Shown here piece by piece: positions 36,870 through 45,528 of a stretch of DNA of 64,000 nt; position 1 is the stretch's first letter, and each line of letters opens with the position of its first letter. The DNA is from an uncultured Schlesneria sp. GTDB lineage: Bacteria; Planctomycetota; Planctomycetia; Planctomycetales; Planctomycetaceae. The DNA lies in the NCBI GenBank assembly GCA_903858935.1, contig CAIOKO010000064.1:1-64000 (forward strand). The letters run 5' to 3'. The notes below the pieces were generated by a model. It had not been told where the DNA came from, did not search any database, and worked only from the letters and a program-made list of their open reading frames with translations. The position numbers and the translations under genes are program-made.

Positions 36870-37212
36870 GAATTTGACCCGCTAAAACATCGATTGCACT
36901 TGAATGTCTGAGAATACTCATCGTGTAAGCCCGAGGCAAGCAGTCTTCTCCAGCGTCCGCTTCCAACTGACGAATTGACTGACAATTCCGAATATTCAGG
37001 CAGATCGAAGGCGTTGTTACATCCTTTTCGCTCCGCCGAAAAGTGAGCCGAATTGCCTTTTGATCTTTTAGGGCTTTTCAGTTCCCGTCGAGTCTGCTTC
37101 TATTCGGCTTTCCTCTCGTCGGAGTGTTTGATTCGGACACAAGGATGCCGCGCGTTCGGGGACATGGGTAACACAGGAATGCGTTGGCAAAGCCTCGCAG
37201 GAGCCTGCAAAT
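36870..37212. other. Intergenic region between divergent genes
   Basis: No ORF, repeat or RNA gene recognised. It must hold the promoters of the DUF1553 gene (minus) and the small membrane protein (plus), but no convincing -35/-10 pair was picked out. Confidence 0.5.
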
Positions 37213-37578
37213 ATGAAACGATTCTTGATTGTCTCTTGTCTGGTGATTCTGGTTCTTCCCGCGATTGTTGTTGTGGGCTTGTTCATGTGGGTGTTGATGG
37301 CAGGTGTTCCCGCCAGTGCGAGTGGGACGTTGAACTCAGGGCGTTCGATCCTGGTCAATTCCAACTCCGTGTACCTTGCACTGGGACTTGACGGAGACAT
37401 CGCAACCATCAATACGGCGGGGAGGGAAATTGTTGTCAAACCGACGGAGTTGCTGGTTGACGGTGTGCACGTCGGTGATGTTGATTTGGCTGCTTCCAAG
37501 GTGGAAATCATCGTCAAACGAGGTTCGGTAGATTTCATTGCCGATGGAAATGCGGTTAAGAAGTCCAACTCTAAATAG
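37213..37578 (+). CDS. Small hypothetical membrane-anchored protein
   Basis: 121 residues. Residues 4-33 form a signal anchor or signal peptide (FLIVSCLVILVLPAIVVVGLFMWVLMAG). The rest is a small soluble beta-rich part (SILVNSNSVYLALGLDGDIATINTAG, VDGVHVGDVDLAASKVEIIVKRGSVDFIADG) facing the periplasm. The ATG is preceded by GCAGGAGCC at proper distance. No family recognised; a real gene is likely from the signal sequence and start context. Confidence 0.6.
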   Translation: MKRFLIVSCLVILVLPAIVVVGLFMWVLMAGVPASASGTLNSGRSILVNSNSVYLALGLDGDIATINTAGREIVVKPTELLVDGVHVGDVDLAASKVEIIVKRGSVDFIADGNAVKKSNSK

Positions 37579-37824
37579 CTGCCATACCTCATTGATATCA
37601 TTGCTGGCGCGGAGAGGGAATCGGATTTCGTCGTACAGGCTTCCAGCCTTCTCAAGATGACGTGGCGCACGATCTGAAGCCCATGCTGCGACTTTCAATT
37701 CAAGAGAATTCAGCCAGAGATGCACACGGAACCACTCAGATAAAGATAGAATAAAACACGAGAAGAATGCCGGGACGTTTATTTGAGCGTGTTATTCACG
37801 TCGTTGATCGGATGGGGTCGCACC

Positions 37825-39066
37825 ATGAGGCTGCTTGATCGTATCGGACTGAACTCGTTAATCGTGATCTGGTCCTGTGCTGGCTGCATGATCGCCGTTG
37901 CCCATGCTGACGACGCGAAGGATGTCAGTGATGCCGCCGTTCGAGATGCGGTGTCACGAAGTCTGATCTTCCTGGAGACGGAAGGGGTAGCCTGGATGCG
38001 CGATCGCGGTTGTGCTTCGTGTCATCATGTTCCGTTCCTGCTGTGGTCACATCGAGCGGCGCAGGCTCATGGGTTGGATGTCGATCTCACGAAACTCGCG
38101 GATTGGGACGAGTGGACCCGGAACGATTCACTGTCGCATCGCAATCTTTATCGTCTTCAGGATTATGAGCTTGGCAAAGTCGATGCGACCATGCTGCCGG
38201 ACTCGGTGAGGGAAAAACTCAAGCCGCTGATTGAACTCCCGTTTAAGACCGAGCAAGAATTTCTGGCCAAGCTGGCAACATTGCTGACTGAAGACGAACG
38301 TAAGTCATTTCAGGACATCGTGGCGAAAACAGCCGAGCGGACGCCATATTCCGTGGATCGCACAGGGGGTGGGCTGGATGTACTGGGCCAGTTGCTCTTT
38401 AGCAGTCAGGGGACGACAAGCGTTCTGACACAAACGGAATTTCGGGAGGGTATGATCGAACTGATGAACCAGATTCAGCTGGAGGATGGTTCGTGGACCC
38501 CTGGACCTCAGTTCGCCACGATGCGTCGCTGGCCGCTTCCAACGGCGAATCAGGCGACAACGATGTGGGCCACGCTGGCACTCGCACCGTACGAAACACG
38601 CGAAACAAAACGATCAGCAGCGATCGAGAAAGCAATCGCGTATCAGCGTCAACAACCGCCGAATATCGATAATCGAGAATGGCTCGCCACACGATTATTG
38701 TTTGAACGGGAATTCGGTTCGGTGGATGACGTCGACAAGTGGCGTCAGTTGCTGCTGGAGAGCCGCAACATGGATGGAGGCTGGGGCTGGGAAAAGGGAG
38801 TTGCCAGCGATTCGATGACAACGGGCTTGGCAATTTACGTCCTGGCCAAGACCATGGCTGGCGATGATTTCCCCGCGATACAGGCAGCTCGCTCGTTCTT
38901 ACTGAAATCGCAGCAATCGGATGGCTCGTGGCTGACACCCTCAAAGAACATTACCAAGTCGACTGACCCCGAACGATTGCGAGTGCGTGACGAAATCTAC
39001 CATTACTGGGGAACCGCCTGGTCCGCGATTGGGCTGCTGGAAACGCTGGGGAAGCCCGGGAATTGA
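37825..39066 (+). CDS. Exported terpenoid-cyclase-like alpha/alpha-barrel protein with CxxCHH motif
   Basis: 413 residues from ATG 37825; an upstream TTG at 37783 would add 14. A signal peptide ends near AVAHADD. RGCASCHHVPFLLWSH at about 55-70 has a CxxCH haem-binding pattern. Toward the C-terminus there are squalene-cyclase-type repeats (QLEDGSWTPGPQ, NMDGGWGWEKG, QQSDGSWLTPS), each with a QxxDGSW-like turn. This combination is found in planctomycete secreted proteins next to DUF1553 genes. Catalytic residues of hopene cyclase (DxDD) are absent, so terpene cyclisation is not expected. Confidence 0.75.
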   Translation: MRLLDRIGLNSLIVIWSCAGCMIAVAHADDAKDVSDAAVRDAVSRSLIFLETEGVAWMRDRGCASCHHVPFLLWSHRAAQAHGLDVDLTKLADWDEWTRNDSLSHRNLYRLQDYELGKVDATMLPDSVREKLKPLIELPFKTEQEFLAKLATLLTEDERKSFQDIVAKTAERTPYSVDRTGGGLDVLGQLLFSSQGTTSVLTQTEFREGMIELMNQIQLEDGSWTPGPQFATMRRWPLPTANQATTMWATLALAPYETRETKRSAAIEKAIAYQRQQPPNIDNREWLATRLLFEREFGSVDDVDKWRQLLLESRNMDGGWGWEKGVASDSMTTGLAIYVLAKTMAGDDFPAIQAARSFLLKSQQSDGSWLTPSKNITKSTDPERLRVRDEIYHYWGTAWSAIGLLETLGKPGN

Positions 39067-39202
39067 TTTGTGTCGTCCGCACGCTATCCCATCACCGTTC
39101 GCGATATTAGATTGATTGAATGAAGTTCCAACGGTCAAAACAAAATGACCTTGGAACCAGCTCGACAACAGCCCCTGTTCCCGCCAGTAAGGTATCCCGC
39201 CG

Positions 39203-40411
39203 ATGTTGATCGAAATTTTGACCGCTTGCGTGTTATGTGCTGGTGAGTGGCCTCAGTTCCGTGGTCCGAATTCGGATGGTCACGCTGTTGGCCCGGCGAC
39301 TCCGCTGGTCTGGTCGGATACCGAAAGTGTGGCGTGGAAGACTCCGATCCCCGGCTTGGGATGGTCGTCCCCTTCGATCGTGGATGGCCGTGTGTTTCTA
39401 ACCACGGCGGTGCCGCAGGGAGCAGGCCTTTCGCTTCGCGCGCTGGCTGTGGATGCCAAGACGGGAAAAATCATCTGGGACCGGGAAGTTCGTGCCATCG
39501 AGAAGGCTCCTTCGATCCATGCGAAAAACAGCCATGCCAGTCCGACACCGATCGTGAAAGATGGCAAGGTATACGTTCATTTCGGCGCTCAGGGGATGGC
39601 TCGACTGGCGGCGGCCGACGGAACCGTGGAATGGCTGAATACCGAACTTGAATATCCGCCGATGCACGGTAATGGTGGTTCGCCCGTCCTGCATGACGGC
39701 AAGCTGGTGGTCGTTTGCGATGGGAGTAAGAACCCGTACGTCGCCGCCGTTGATGCCGAGACGGGAAAGGTGGCGTGGAAGCGTCCGAGGTCGGTTGAGG
39801 CTCGTATCAGTCACTCATTTGTGACCGCTACGGTGGCAGTCGTTGATGGGAAGGCTCAAGTGATGGCACCCGGCCCGGATCACTTTGCGGCGTATGATCT
39901 GACAGACGGAGCGGAACTCTGGAAGGTAATGGCGCCGGGCTGGTCGGTGGTGCCTCAACCGACGCTTGGTCATGGCCTGGTGATTTACAACCATGACTAT
40001 GATCATCCCGAACTGATTGCGATCAAACTTGGCGGTAAAGGGGACGTGACTGATTCTCATGTTGTCTGGCGAACGAAGCGTGGGGCACCCAGTACGCCGT
40101 CTCCGCTGCTGGTTGGCGATGAGCTGTACTTCGTGTCTGATGGAGGAGTTGCCTCTTGCGTGGACGCGAAAACAGGTGACCGTCATTGGATGGAGCGACT
40201 TGGTGGCAACTTCTCGGCGTCACCGGTCTATGCCAATGGCAGGATTCTGTTTCTGAACGAAACGGGTTCGGCAACTTGGGTCAAGGCGGGACGGGAATTT
40301 GAAGTCCTGGGAACGAATGAAGTTCCCGGCCGAACATTTGCGACACCCGCCTTTTCCGAGGGTGCGATGTATTTGCGAACGGACGAGAATCTCTACAAGT
40401 TTGTGCGATAA
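39203..40411 (+). CDS. PQQ-like beta-propeller repeat protein
   Basis: 402 residues. Repeated propeller blades of the PQQ/YVTN type: WPQFRGPNSDGHA, WKTPIPGLGWSSPSIVDGRVFLTT, LAVDAKTGKIIWDREV, AAVDAETGKVAWKRPRS, and CVDAKTGDRHWMERLGGNFSASPVYANGRILFLNE. Such proteins, with no alcohol dehydrogenase domain, are common in planctomycetes. The short N-terminus (MLIEILTACVLCAGEWPQF) gives a weak signal peptide. Its position between a CxxCH protein and DUF1553 suggests a periplasmic role. Confidence 0.85.
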   Translation: MLIEILTACVLCAGEWPQFRGPNSDGHAVGPATPLVWSDTESVAWKTPIPGLGWSSPSIVDGRVFLTTAVPQGAGLSLRALAVDAKTGKIIWDREVRAIEKAPSIHAKNSHASPTPIVKDGKVYVHFGAQGMARLAAADGTVEWLNTELEYPPMHGNGGSPVLHDGKLVVVCDGSKNPYVAAVDAETGKVAWKRPRSVEARISHSFVTATVAVVDGKAQVMAPGPDHFAAYDLTDGAELWKVMAPGWSVVPQPTLGHGLVIYNHDYDHPELIAIKLGGKGDVTDSHVVWRTKRGAPSTPSPLLVGDELYFVSDGGVASCVDAKTGDRHWMERLGGNFSASPVYANGRILFLNETGSATWVKAGREFEVLGTNEVPGRTFATPAFSEGAMYLRTDENLYKFVR

Positions 40412-40594
40412 ATTCACGAAAAATCCCCACAAACGGAAAATCCGATCAACGAACATTTATTGGTTGCCGAAGGCATTAATACGCATCACAATCATTATAT
40501 TTCGAGTTCCATTAAGCATCGACATCAAATTCATCCAGTTCTTGGGGGAATTGCAGTGCTAGGGCCAACTACAGTATTTACCTGGATGAGTTTA

Positions 40595-43309
40595 ATGTCG
40601 CGCAGATTCCCAACATTCATCTGTCTTTGTTTTGCGCTGCTCTGGCTTGGACGAGGCACGACAAAAACAGCAGGCGCGAACGAGCCTTTGGAAACGTTTG
40701 ACCCGGCCAAGGTCGAATTCTTCGAGAAAAAGATTCGACCGCTTCTGATCGAAAATTGCATTAATTGCCATTCGGAGGAAAACGGAGGCAAAGGCAACCT
40801 TCGTGTCGACGATCGAAGCGGCTTGATCGAAGGGGGCGGGCGCGGCCCCGCTATCAAGCCCGGAAAACCGGAAGCAAGTTTGTTGATCAAGGCGGTCCGT
40901 CATAAGGGCCCGTCGATGCCACCGAATAAGCAACTTTCAGACGAACAGATTGCCGATCTCGAAACATGGATTCTTGACGGTGCCGCTTGGCCTGCTATTG
41001 AGGTTCCTGACGATCTTACAAAACCAAAACCCGAATACGACGAGCTGAAAAAGAACCATTGGTCGTGGCAGCCACTCAAGGAGGTTGCTCCGCCCCAGGT
41101 TGCCAATGAAGGGTTCGTGATCAACGGGATCGACCGATTCATCCTTGCCAAGTTGAATGAAGCCGGTTTACAGCCAGTTCAAGATGCCGACAAACTTTCA
41201 TTGATTCGACGTGTAACATTCGACCTGACCGGCCTTCCTCCCACTCCAGAGGAAATTACGAAGTTTGTGGACGATACCGAGCCGAATGCATTCGAAAGGG
41301 TCGTCGATCGGTTGCTGAAGTCGCCCGCCTTCGGCGAACGATGGGGCAGGCACTGGCTGGACGTTGCTCGTTATGGCGAATCGAGTGGGTCGGCGAGAAA
41401 CATTCCTTTCCCACATGCCTGGCGATACCGCGACTACGTGATCGAATCATTCACCAGCGATAAGCCGTACAACCAGTTCATTCGGGAACAGATTGCCGGG
41501 GACCTGCTACCAGCAAACTCGCCCGCTGAAAAAGCGGACCAGCTCGTGGCCACCGGCTTCCTGGCAATCGGAGTGAAAGACGTGAATCAGCGATTCAAAG
41601 TCCGGTTCACGATGGACAACATCGATGAACAGATCGATACCGTCAGCCGGTCGATCCTGGGTTTGACGGCCAGTTGCGCCCGTTGCCATGATCACAAATT
41701 CGATCCGATTCCAACCATCGATTACTACGCACTGGCAGGGATTTTCCAAAGCAGCGACTTGTGCGCCGGAGTACGAAGTAAGATGGGCGGAGGCGGACTT
41801 GACTATTACGACTCGTCGATGCTTCTCAATGTTGGTACCGATTCAAAGCCCGATCCGATGATCGGCGAAAAGATGGAAGCGGCCAAAACAGCCTACGAAA
41901 AGGCAAAAGCCGAATTTGAGGCGATCCGAGGTAAGCCCGAGGGATTAGCACTGGGGCCGAATGGTCGACCAAAACAGCAAGTGTTCAGACTCCGCATGGA
42001 CAAAGCTCAAAAAGACCTATTCGCATTGACCGATCCGGCCGTGACAGGGAAGGTTGCCTACGGTGTTCGCGAAGGAAAGAAGATTGGTGATACCGAAGTA
42101 CGTGTCCGTGGTGAGGCCGAGAAGATCGGCCCGTCGGTTCCTCGTGGTTTCCTCAGCACGCTCGAATTTCCCGATCAGCCGAAAGTCAATCCGAACCAGA
42201 GCGGACGACTTGAGTTGGCTCAGTGGCTGACCAGTGAAAAGAATCCGCTGACACAGCGGGTGATCGTCAACCGGATCTGGCAGCATCTCTTTCAACAAGG
42301 CATCGTGACAACTGTCGATAATTTTGGGACGACTGGTGACCGACCGTCGCATCCGGAATTGCTGGATTACCTCTCTAAGCAGTTTGTCGACGATGGATGG
42401 TCAGTTAAGAAGCTGGTACGAACCATTGTACTAAGCCATACCTATCGTTTGAGTGCCGAATCGACAGCAGCCAATTTCGCCGTCGATCCCGCCAATCGCC
42501 TGGTCTGGAGACACAGCCCACGTCGACTGGATGCAGAAGAAATTCGCGATGCCGCGCTGGCAGCCTCGGGTCAACTGAACCTGGCACGACCCGAGGGTTC
42601 GCTCGCGAAAGATTTCAAAGTCATTGAAATGCGTAATAACGGACCGGAAGCTCGAGGTCTGATCGACAAATCGAGCGAGAGCGTTCATCGTAGTGTCTTC
42701 TTGCCACTCGTACGCGGCGTCACACCGCGAGCTCTTGAAGTCTTCGACTTTGCCGAGCAGGGTCTGGTCACTGGGAGTCGCGACTCAACGACGGTTCCAA
42801 CGCAGGCGCTGTATCTTTTGAATGATCCGTTCGTGCGACGTCAGGCATTGGCCTTCGCTGATCGTCTGCTGAAGAACACTGAGCAAAATGACTATGATCG
42901 CGTGAATCTTGCCTATCGCCTGGCGTTCGGTCGTCCTGCGACACCTGCTGAAATTGACCGGGCAAATAGTTACTTGAGCGATTTCGAGGCGATCTCACGC
43001 GACTCGTTTGCGGTAGTCAAGCAGCCGGAATCGAATCTTATTGCGGATGCGACCACCACGAACGCTGCAGCATCGGCGCAGTCTGTACCTTCAGAGACGA
43101 CGGGAACTTCACAAGCGTCCAATCAGGCTAACGCCGGTGGTGCCTCACCGGCGACTCAGCCAGTGATTCCAGCGAACCCGGACGATATCGATCCGACCGA
43201 TGCTCCGGTCAAAGAGGTCGTGATCGAAGCGAAAGATCCGAAAACCGCTGCCTGGACCAGCTTTTGTCAGGCGCTACTAGGGACCGCTGAGTTTCGATAT
43301 TTGAAATAG
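40595..43309 (+). CDS. PSCyt1/DUF1549/DUF1553 protein (second copy)
   Basis: 904 residues from ATG 40595, which opens a signal peptide (RRFPTFICLCFALLWLG); the longer frame starting at 40460 adds non-signal sequence. The PSCyt1 domain has the CINCHSEENGGKGNLRVDDRSG haem motif. DUF1549 has FDLTGLPPTPEEITKFVDD, RWGRHWLDVARYGES and LTASCARCHDHKFDPIPTIDYYALAG. DUF1553 has LAQWLTSEKNPLTQRVIVNRIW, FGTTGDRPSHPELLDYL and LSHTYRLSAES. It lacks the golvesin-like insert of the other copy, and has instead a Ser/Thr/Ala-rich stretch before the C-terminus (about 805-880). The DUF1501 partner follows 74 bases downstream. Confidence 0.93.
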   Translation: MSRRFPTFICLCFALLWLGRGTTKTAGANEPLETFDPAKVEFFEKKIRPLLIENCINCHSEENGGKGNLRVDDRSGLIEGGGRGPAIKPGKPEASLLIKAVRHKGPSMPPNKQLSDEQIADLETWILDGAAWPAIEVPDDLTKPKPEYDELKKNHWSWQPLKEVAPPQVANEGFVINGIDRFILAKLNEAGLQPVQDADKLSLIRRVTFDLTGLPPTPEEITKFVDDTEPNAFERVVDRLLKSPAFGERWGRHWLDVARYGESSGSARNIPFPHAWRYRDYVIESFTSDKPYNQFIREQIAGDLLPANSPAEKADQLVATGFLAIGVKDVNQRFKVRFTMDNIDEQIDTVSRSILGLTASCARCHDHKFDPIPTIDYYALAGIFQSSDLCAGVRSKMGGGGLDYYDSSMLLNVGTDSKPDPMIGEKMEAAKTAYEKAKAEFEAIRGKPEGLALGPNGRPKQQVFRLRMDKAQKDLFALTDPAVTGKVAYGVREGKKIGDTEVRVRGEAEKIGPSVPRGFLSTLEFPDQPKVNPNQSGRLELAQWLTSEKNPLTQRVIVNRIWQHLFQQGIVTTVDNFGTTGDRPSHPELLDYLSKQFVDDGWSVKKLVRTIVLSHTYRLSAESTAANFAVDPANRLVWRHSPRRLDAEEIRDAALAASGQLNLARPEGSLAKDFKVIEMRNNGPEARGLIDKSSESVHRSVFLPLVRGVTPRALEVFDFAEQGLVTGSRDSTTVPTQALYLLNDPFVRRQALAFADRLLKNTEQNDYDRVNLAYRLAFGRPATPAEIDRANSYLSDFEAISRDSFAVVKQPESNLIADATTTNAAASAQSVPSETTGTSQASNQANAGGASPATQPVIPANPDDIDPTDAPVKEVVIEAKDPKTAAWTSFCQALLGTAEFRYLK

Positions 43310-43383
43310 GCTGGTTCGACTTTCCACTTTGATTTTCAACACGATTCATCACAAAAAAATCATCGCATCGACTGGAATATCGT

Positions 43384-44787
43384 ATGTTCGACAAAAATGA
43401 CTTGCCTATTCTGAACTCAAATCAGATTACTCGACGACAGGCTCTTAAAGCGGCCAATGCAGGGTTCGGCTACCTGGCTCTGGCAAGCTTACTGCGAGAG
43501 ACTGCACCGCGAACCGCAGCCGCCAGCCAGGAGCCGGTCGCGGATCGGCCACTGGCTCCCAAGCCGCCACAATTCCCTGTCAAAGCCAAGCGGATCATCT
43601 TCCTGTACATGGATGGTGCGACATCCCAGATGGATACATGGGATTACAAAGCAAAACTCCAGGAAGACGACGGGAAAGTCGGTCCCGGTGGAGGGACGCT
43701 GACCGCTTCGAAATTCAAGTTCGCCCAATACGGTCAAACAGGAACATGGGTTTCCGAACTCTACCCTAACGTGGCCCAACACGTTGATAAACTCTGTTTC
43801 ATACGTGGATTGCATACCGACACGCCGGCTCATCCCCAGGCGGTCATTCAACTGCATACGGGCGCCGCACAAGCACAACTGACTCGCCCATCAATGGGCG
43901 CCTGGTTGATGTATGGATTGGGGACCGAGAATCAGGATTTGCCTGGATACATCACCATCAATCCACCACCGAACTTCGGCGGTGCGGTCAACTACGGCAG
44001 CGCCTTTCTGCCTGCCCACTACCAGGGAACAAGGATCAATGACAGTGGTTTTCTGCCGAACCTCAAGGCACAAACAGCGACGTCGTTGCAACGACGTCAG
44101 ATCGATCTGGTTCAGTCAATGAATCGGGATCTCGGCGCAACGCCGGGTGCTCCTGACCAGCTTGAAGGTGTCATTCAATCCTATGAGCTGGCCTTCAAGA
44201 TGCAGGGAAAGGTCCCTGAATTATTGGATATCTCGAAAGAGCCTCAACATGTACTCGATGCTTATGGCGTCAAACCTGGTCCCGACGGCGCCTTTGCGCG
44301 TCAGTGCTTGATGGCCCGACGTTTGAGCGAAGCTGGTGTGCGATTTGTCGAGATCTGCCAGCCTGGTTGGGATCACCACACGAATCTGCATAAGGGGTTA
44401 ATCAAGAACTGCGCTGCGACGGATCAGCCGACCGCCGCTCTACTCGCAGATCTCGAACAGCGAGGGATGTTGGAAGATACCTTGGTGTTGTTCGGAAGCG
44501 AGTTCGGTCGGCTTCCGACCGCTCAGGGACAAGACGGCCGCGATCACAACATTACAGGTTATCCGATGTGGTTGGCGGGGGCCGGAGTGAAGAAAGGATT
44601 TTCATATGGAGCCACTGACGAGTATGGAAGACATGCCGTCGAGGGCCGCATGCACACGACCGACCTGCATGCAACATTGCTGGCGTTGATGGGACTCGAC
44701 CACGAGACCTTAACCTACCGCTATGCGGGTCGTGATTTCCGATTAACTGATGTCAAAGGGAATGTTGTCCGAGAGATCTTTTCCTGA
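43384..44787 (+). CDS. DUF1501 protein, Tat-exported (second copy)
   Basis: 467 residues with signal TRRQALKAANAGFGYLALASLL. The core begins AKRIIFLYMDGATSQMDTWDYK, continues through LMARRLSEAGVRFVEICQPGWDHHTN and DTLVLFGSEFGRLPTAQGQDGRDHNITGYPMWLAGAGV, and ends DHETLTYRYAGRDFRLTDV. The same family as the protein at 32434-33834, but the two share only the conserved blocks, so they are old paralogues and not a recent duplication. A perfect terminator follows. Confidence 0.94.
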   Translation: MFDKNDLPILNSNQITRRQALKAANAGFGYLALASLLRETAPRTAAASQEPVADRPLAPKPPQFPVKAKRIIFLYMDGATSQMDTWDYKAKLQEDDGKVGPGGGTLTASKFKFAQYGQTGTWVSELYPNVAQHVDKLCFIRGLHTDTPAHPQAVIQLHTGAAQAQLTRPSMGAWLMYGLGTENQDLPGYITINPPPNFGGAVNYGSAFLPAHYQGTRINDSGFLPNLKAQTATSLQRRQIDLVQSMNRDLGATPGAPDQLEGVIQSYELAFKMQGKVPELLDISKEPQHVLDAYGVKPGPDGAFARQCLMARRLSEAGVRFVEICQPGWDHHTNLHKGLIKNCAATDQPTAALLADLEQRGMLEDTLVLFGSEFGRLPTAQGQDGRDHNITGYPMWLAGAGVKKGFSYGATDEYGRHAVEGRMHTTDLHATLLALMGLDHETLTYRYAGRDFRLTDVKGNVVREIFS

Positions 44788-44802
44788 AGTCAAAGACGTC
44801 TT

Positions 44803-44841
44803 GAACGCGGGTGGTCGCAATCGACCACCCGCGTTCTTTTC
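44803..44841 (+). terminator. Rho-independent terminator after the DUF1501 gene
   Basis: Perfect 15-bp stem GAACGCGGGTGGTCG / CGACCACCCGCGTTC with a CAAT loop (44803-44836), followed by TTTTCATTT. It lies between convergent genes. Confidence 0.92.
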
Positions 44842-44862
44842 ATTTCGGATTTGATTGCAAGA

Positions 44863-45528
44863 TCAGAAGCGAATCGCCATTCCAATCGTATATATAAACG
44901 GTGCAAGGGCCGACGTTTGTACGAAGAACAAAATCAGTCCAAGTAACAGCAAAAACAACAGAACCGGCAACAGCATGTAGTGACCACGTTCTGCAAAGAA
45001 CGTCATCGTCTCGGCGAACAGCGAGATTAACGACCGAGATCCCGTTCGTTGTGGGTCGCTGGCAATTGAATCTGGTGTCGTTTGTGGCAACGCTTCCCAA
45101 CCGGTGGTCAACGTTGGCACGGTATCGTCCCATGCCCGAAACGGATGTGCTCCCCCGCGGCGTCTGCGTTCCCACCAGCCCAAAGGGGAGATCAAAACGA
45201 AGTAGACGACCGTCAAAAACACGGTCATTACCAGCCGCCCTTGAAGATGAGCCAGTCCCATCCAGAGTCGACGGGGCCAGTAAAGCGATTGAGGTAACGC
45301 AGTCCCCAGGAAAAGCAGCACCAAACCGGCAGTCATCATACTTCGCCAGAACCAGTCGATCTGGCTGATGACACAAAACCAGCAAAATCCACCGAGCAAC
45401 GTAAATAGCCAACCGATCGTCAAACCGAAATTTGTCAATTGGCGGACCTCGTCCGTCTCGCGCCTTTCATCGAGTCGGCGGAGATATCGTGATCGCGTGA
45501 GGACATGGTTAGCCTCAGTCGAGTTCAA
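44863..45528 (-). CDS. SxtJ-like membrane protein fused to DUF5989
   Basis: 221 residues from TTG 45528, a start overlapping the carbamoyltransferase stop by 14 bases; a longer frame from 45615 runs inside the upstream gene and is unlikely. Three or four helices in the first part (LTNFGLTIGWLFTLLGGFCWF, AGLVLLFLGTALP, VFLTVVYFVLISPLGWWERR) resemble SxtJ. After a ~40-residue linker, FFAERGHYMLLPVLLFLLLLGLILF then FVQTSALAPFIYTIG is the signature of DUF5989. In many genomes these are two separate small genes next to a carbamoyltransferase; here they seem fused. Role unknown. Confidence 0.7.
   Translation of the reverse strand: MNSTEANHVLTRSRYLRRLDERRETDEVRQLTNFGLTIGWLFTLLGGFCWFCVISQIDWFWRSMMTAGLVLLFLGTALPQSLYWPRRLWMGLAHLQGRLVMTVFLTVVYFVLISPLGWWERRRRGGAHPFRAWDDTVPTLTTGWEALPQTTPDSIASDPQRTGSRSLISLFAETMTFFAERGHYMLLPVLLFLLLLGLILFFVQTSALAPFIYTIGMAIRF

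Noticed and set aside
37825-39066. Squalene-hopene cyclase annotation
   Set aside because: The catalytic DxDD motif is absent and the protein has a signal peptide and CxxCHH.
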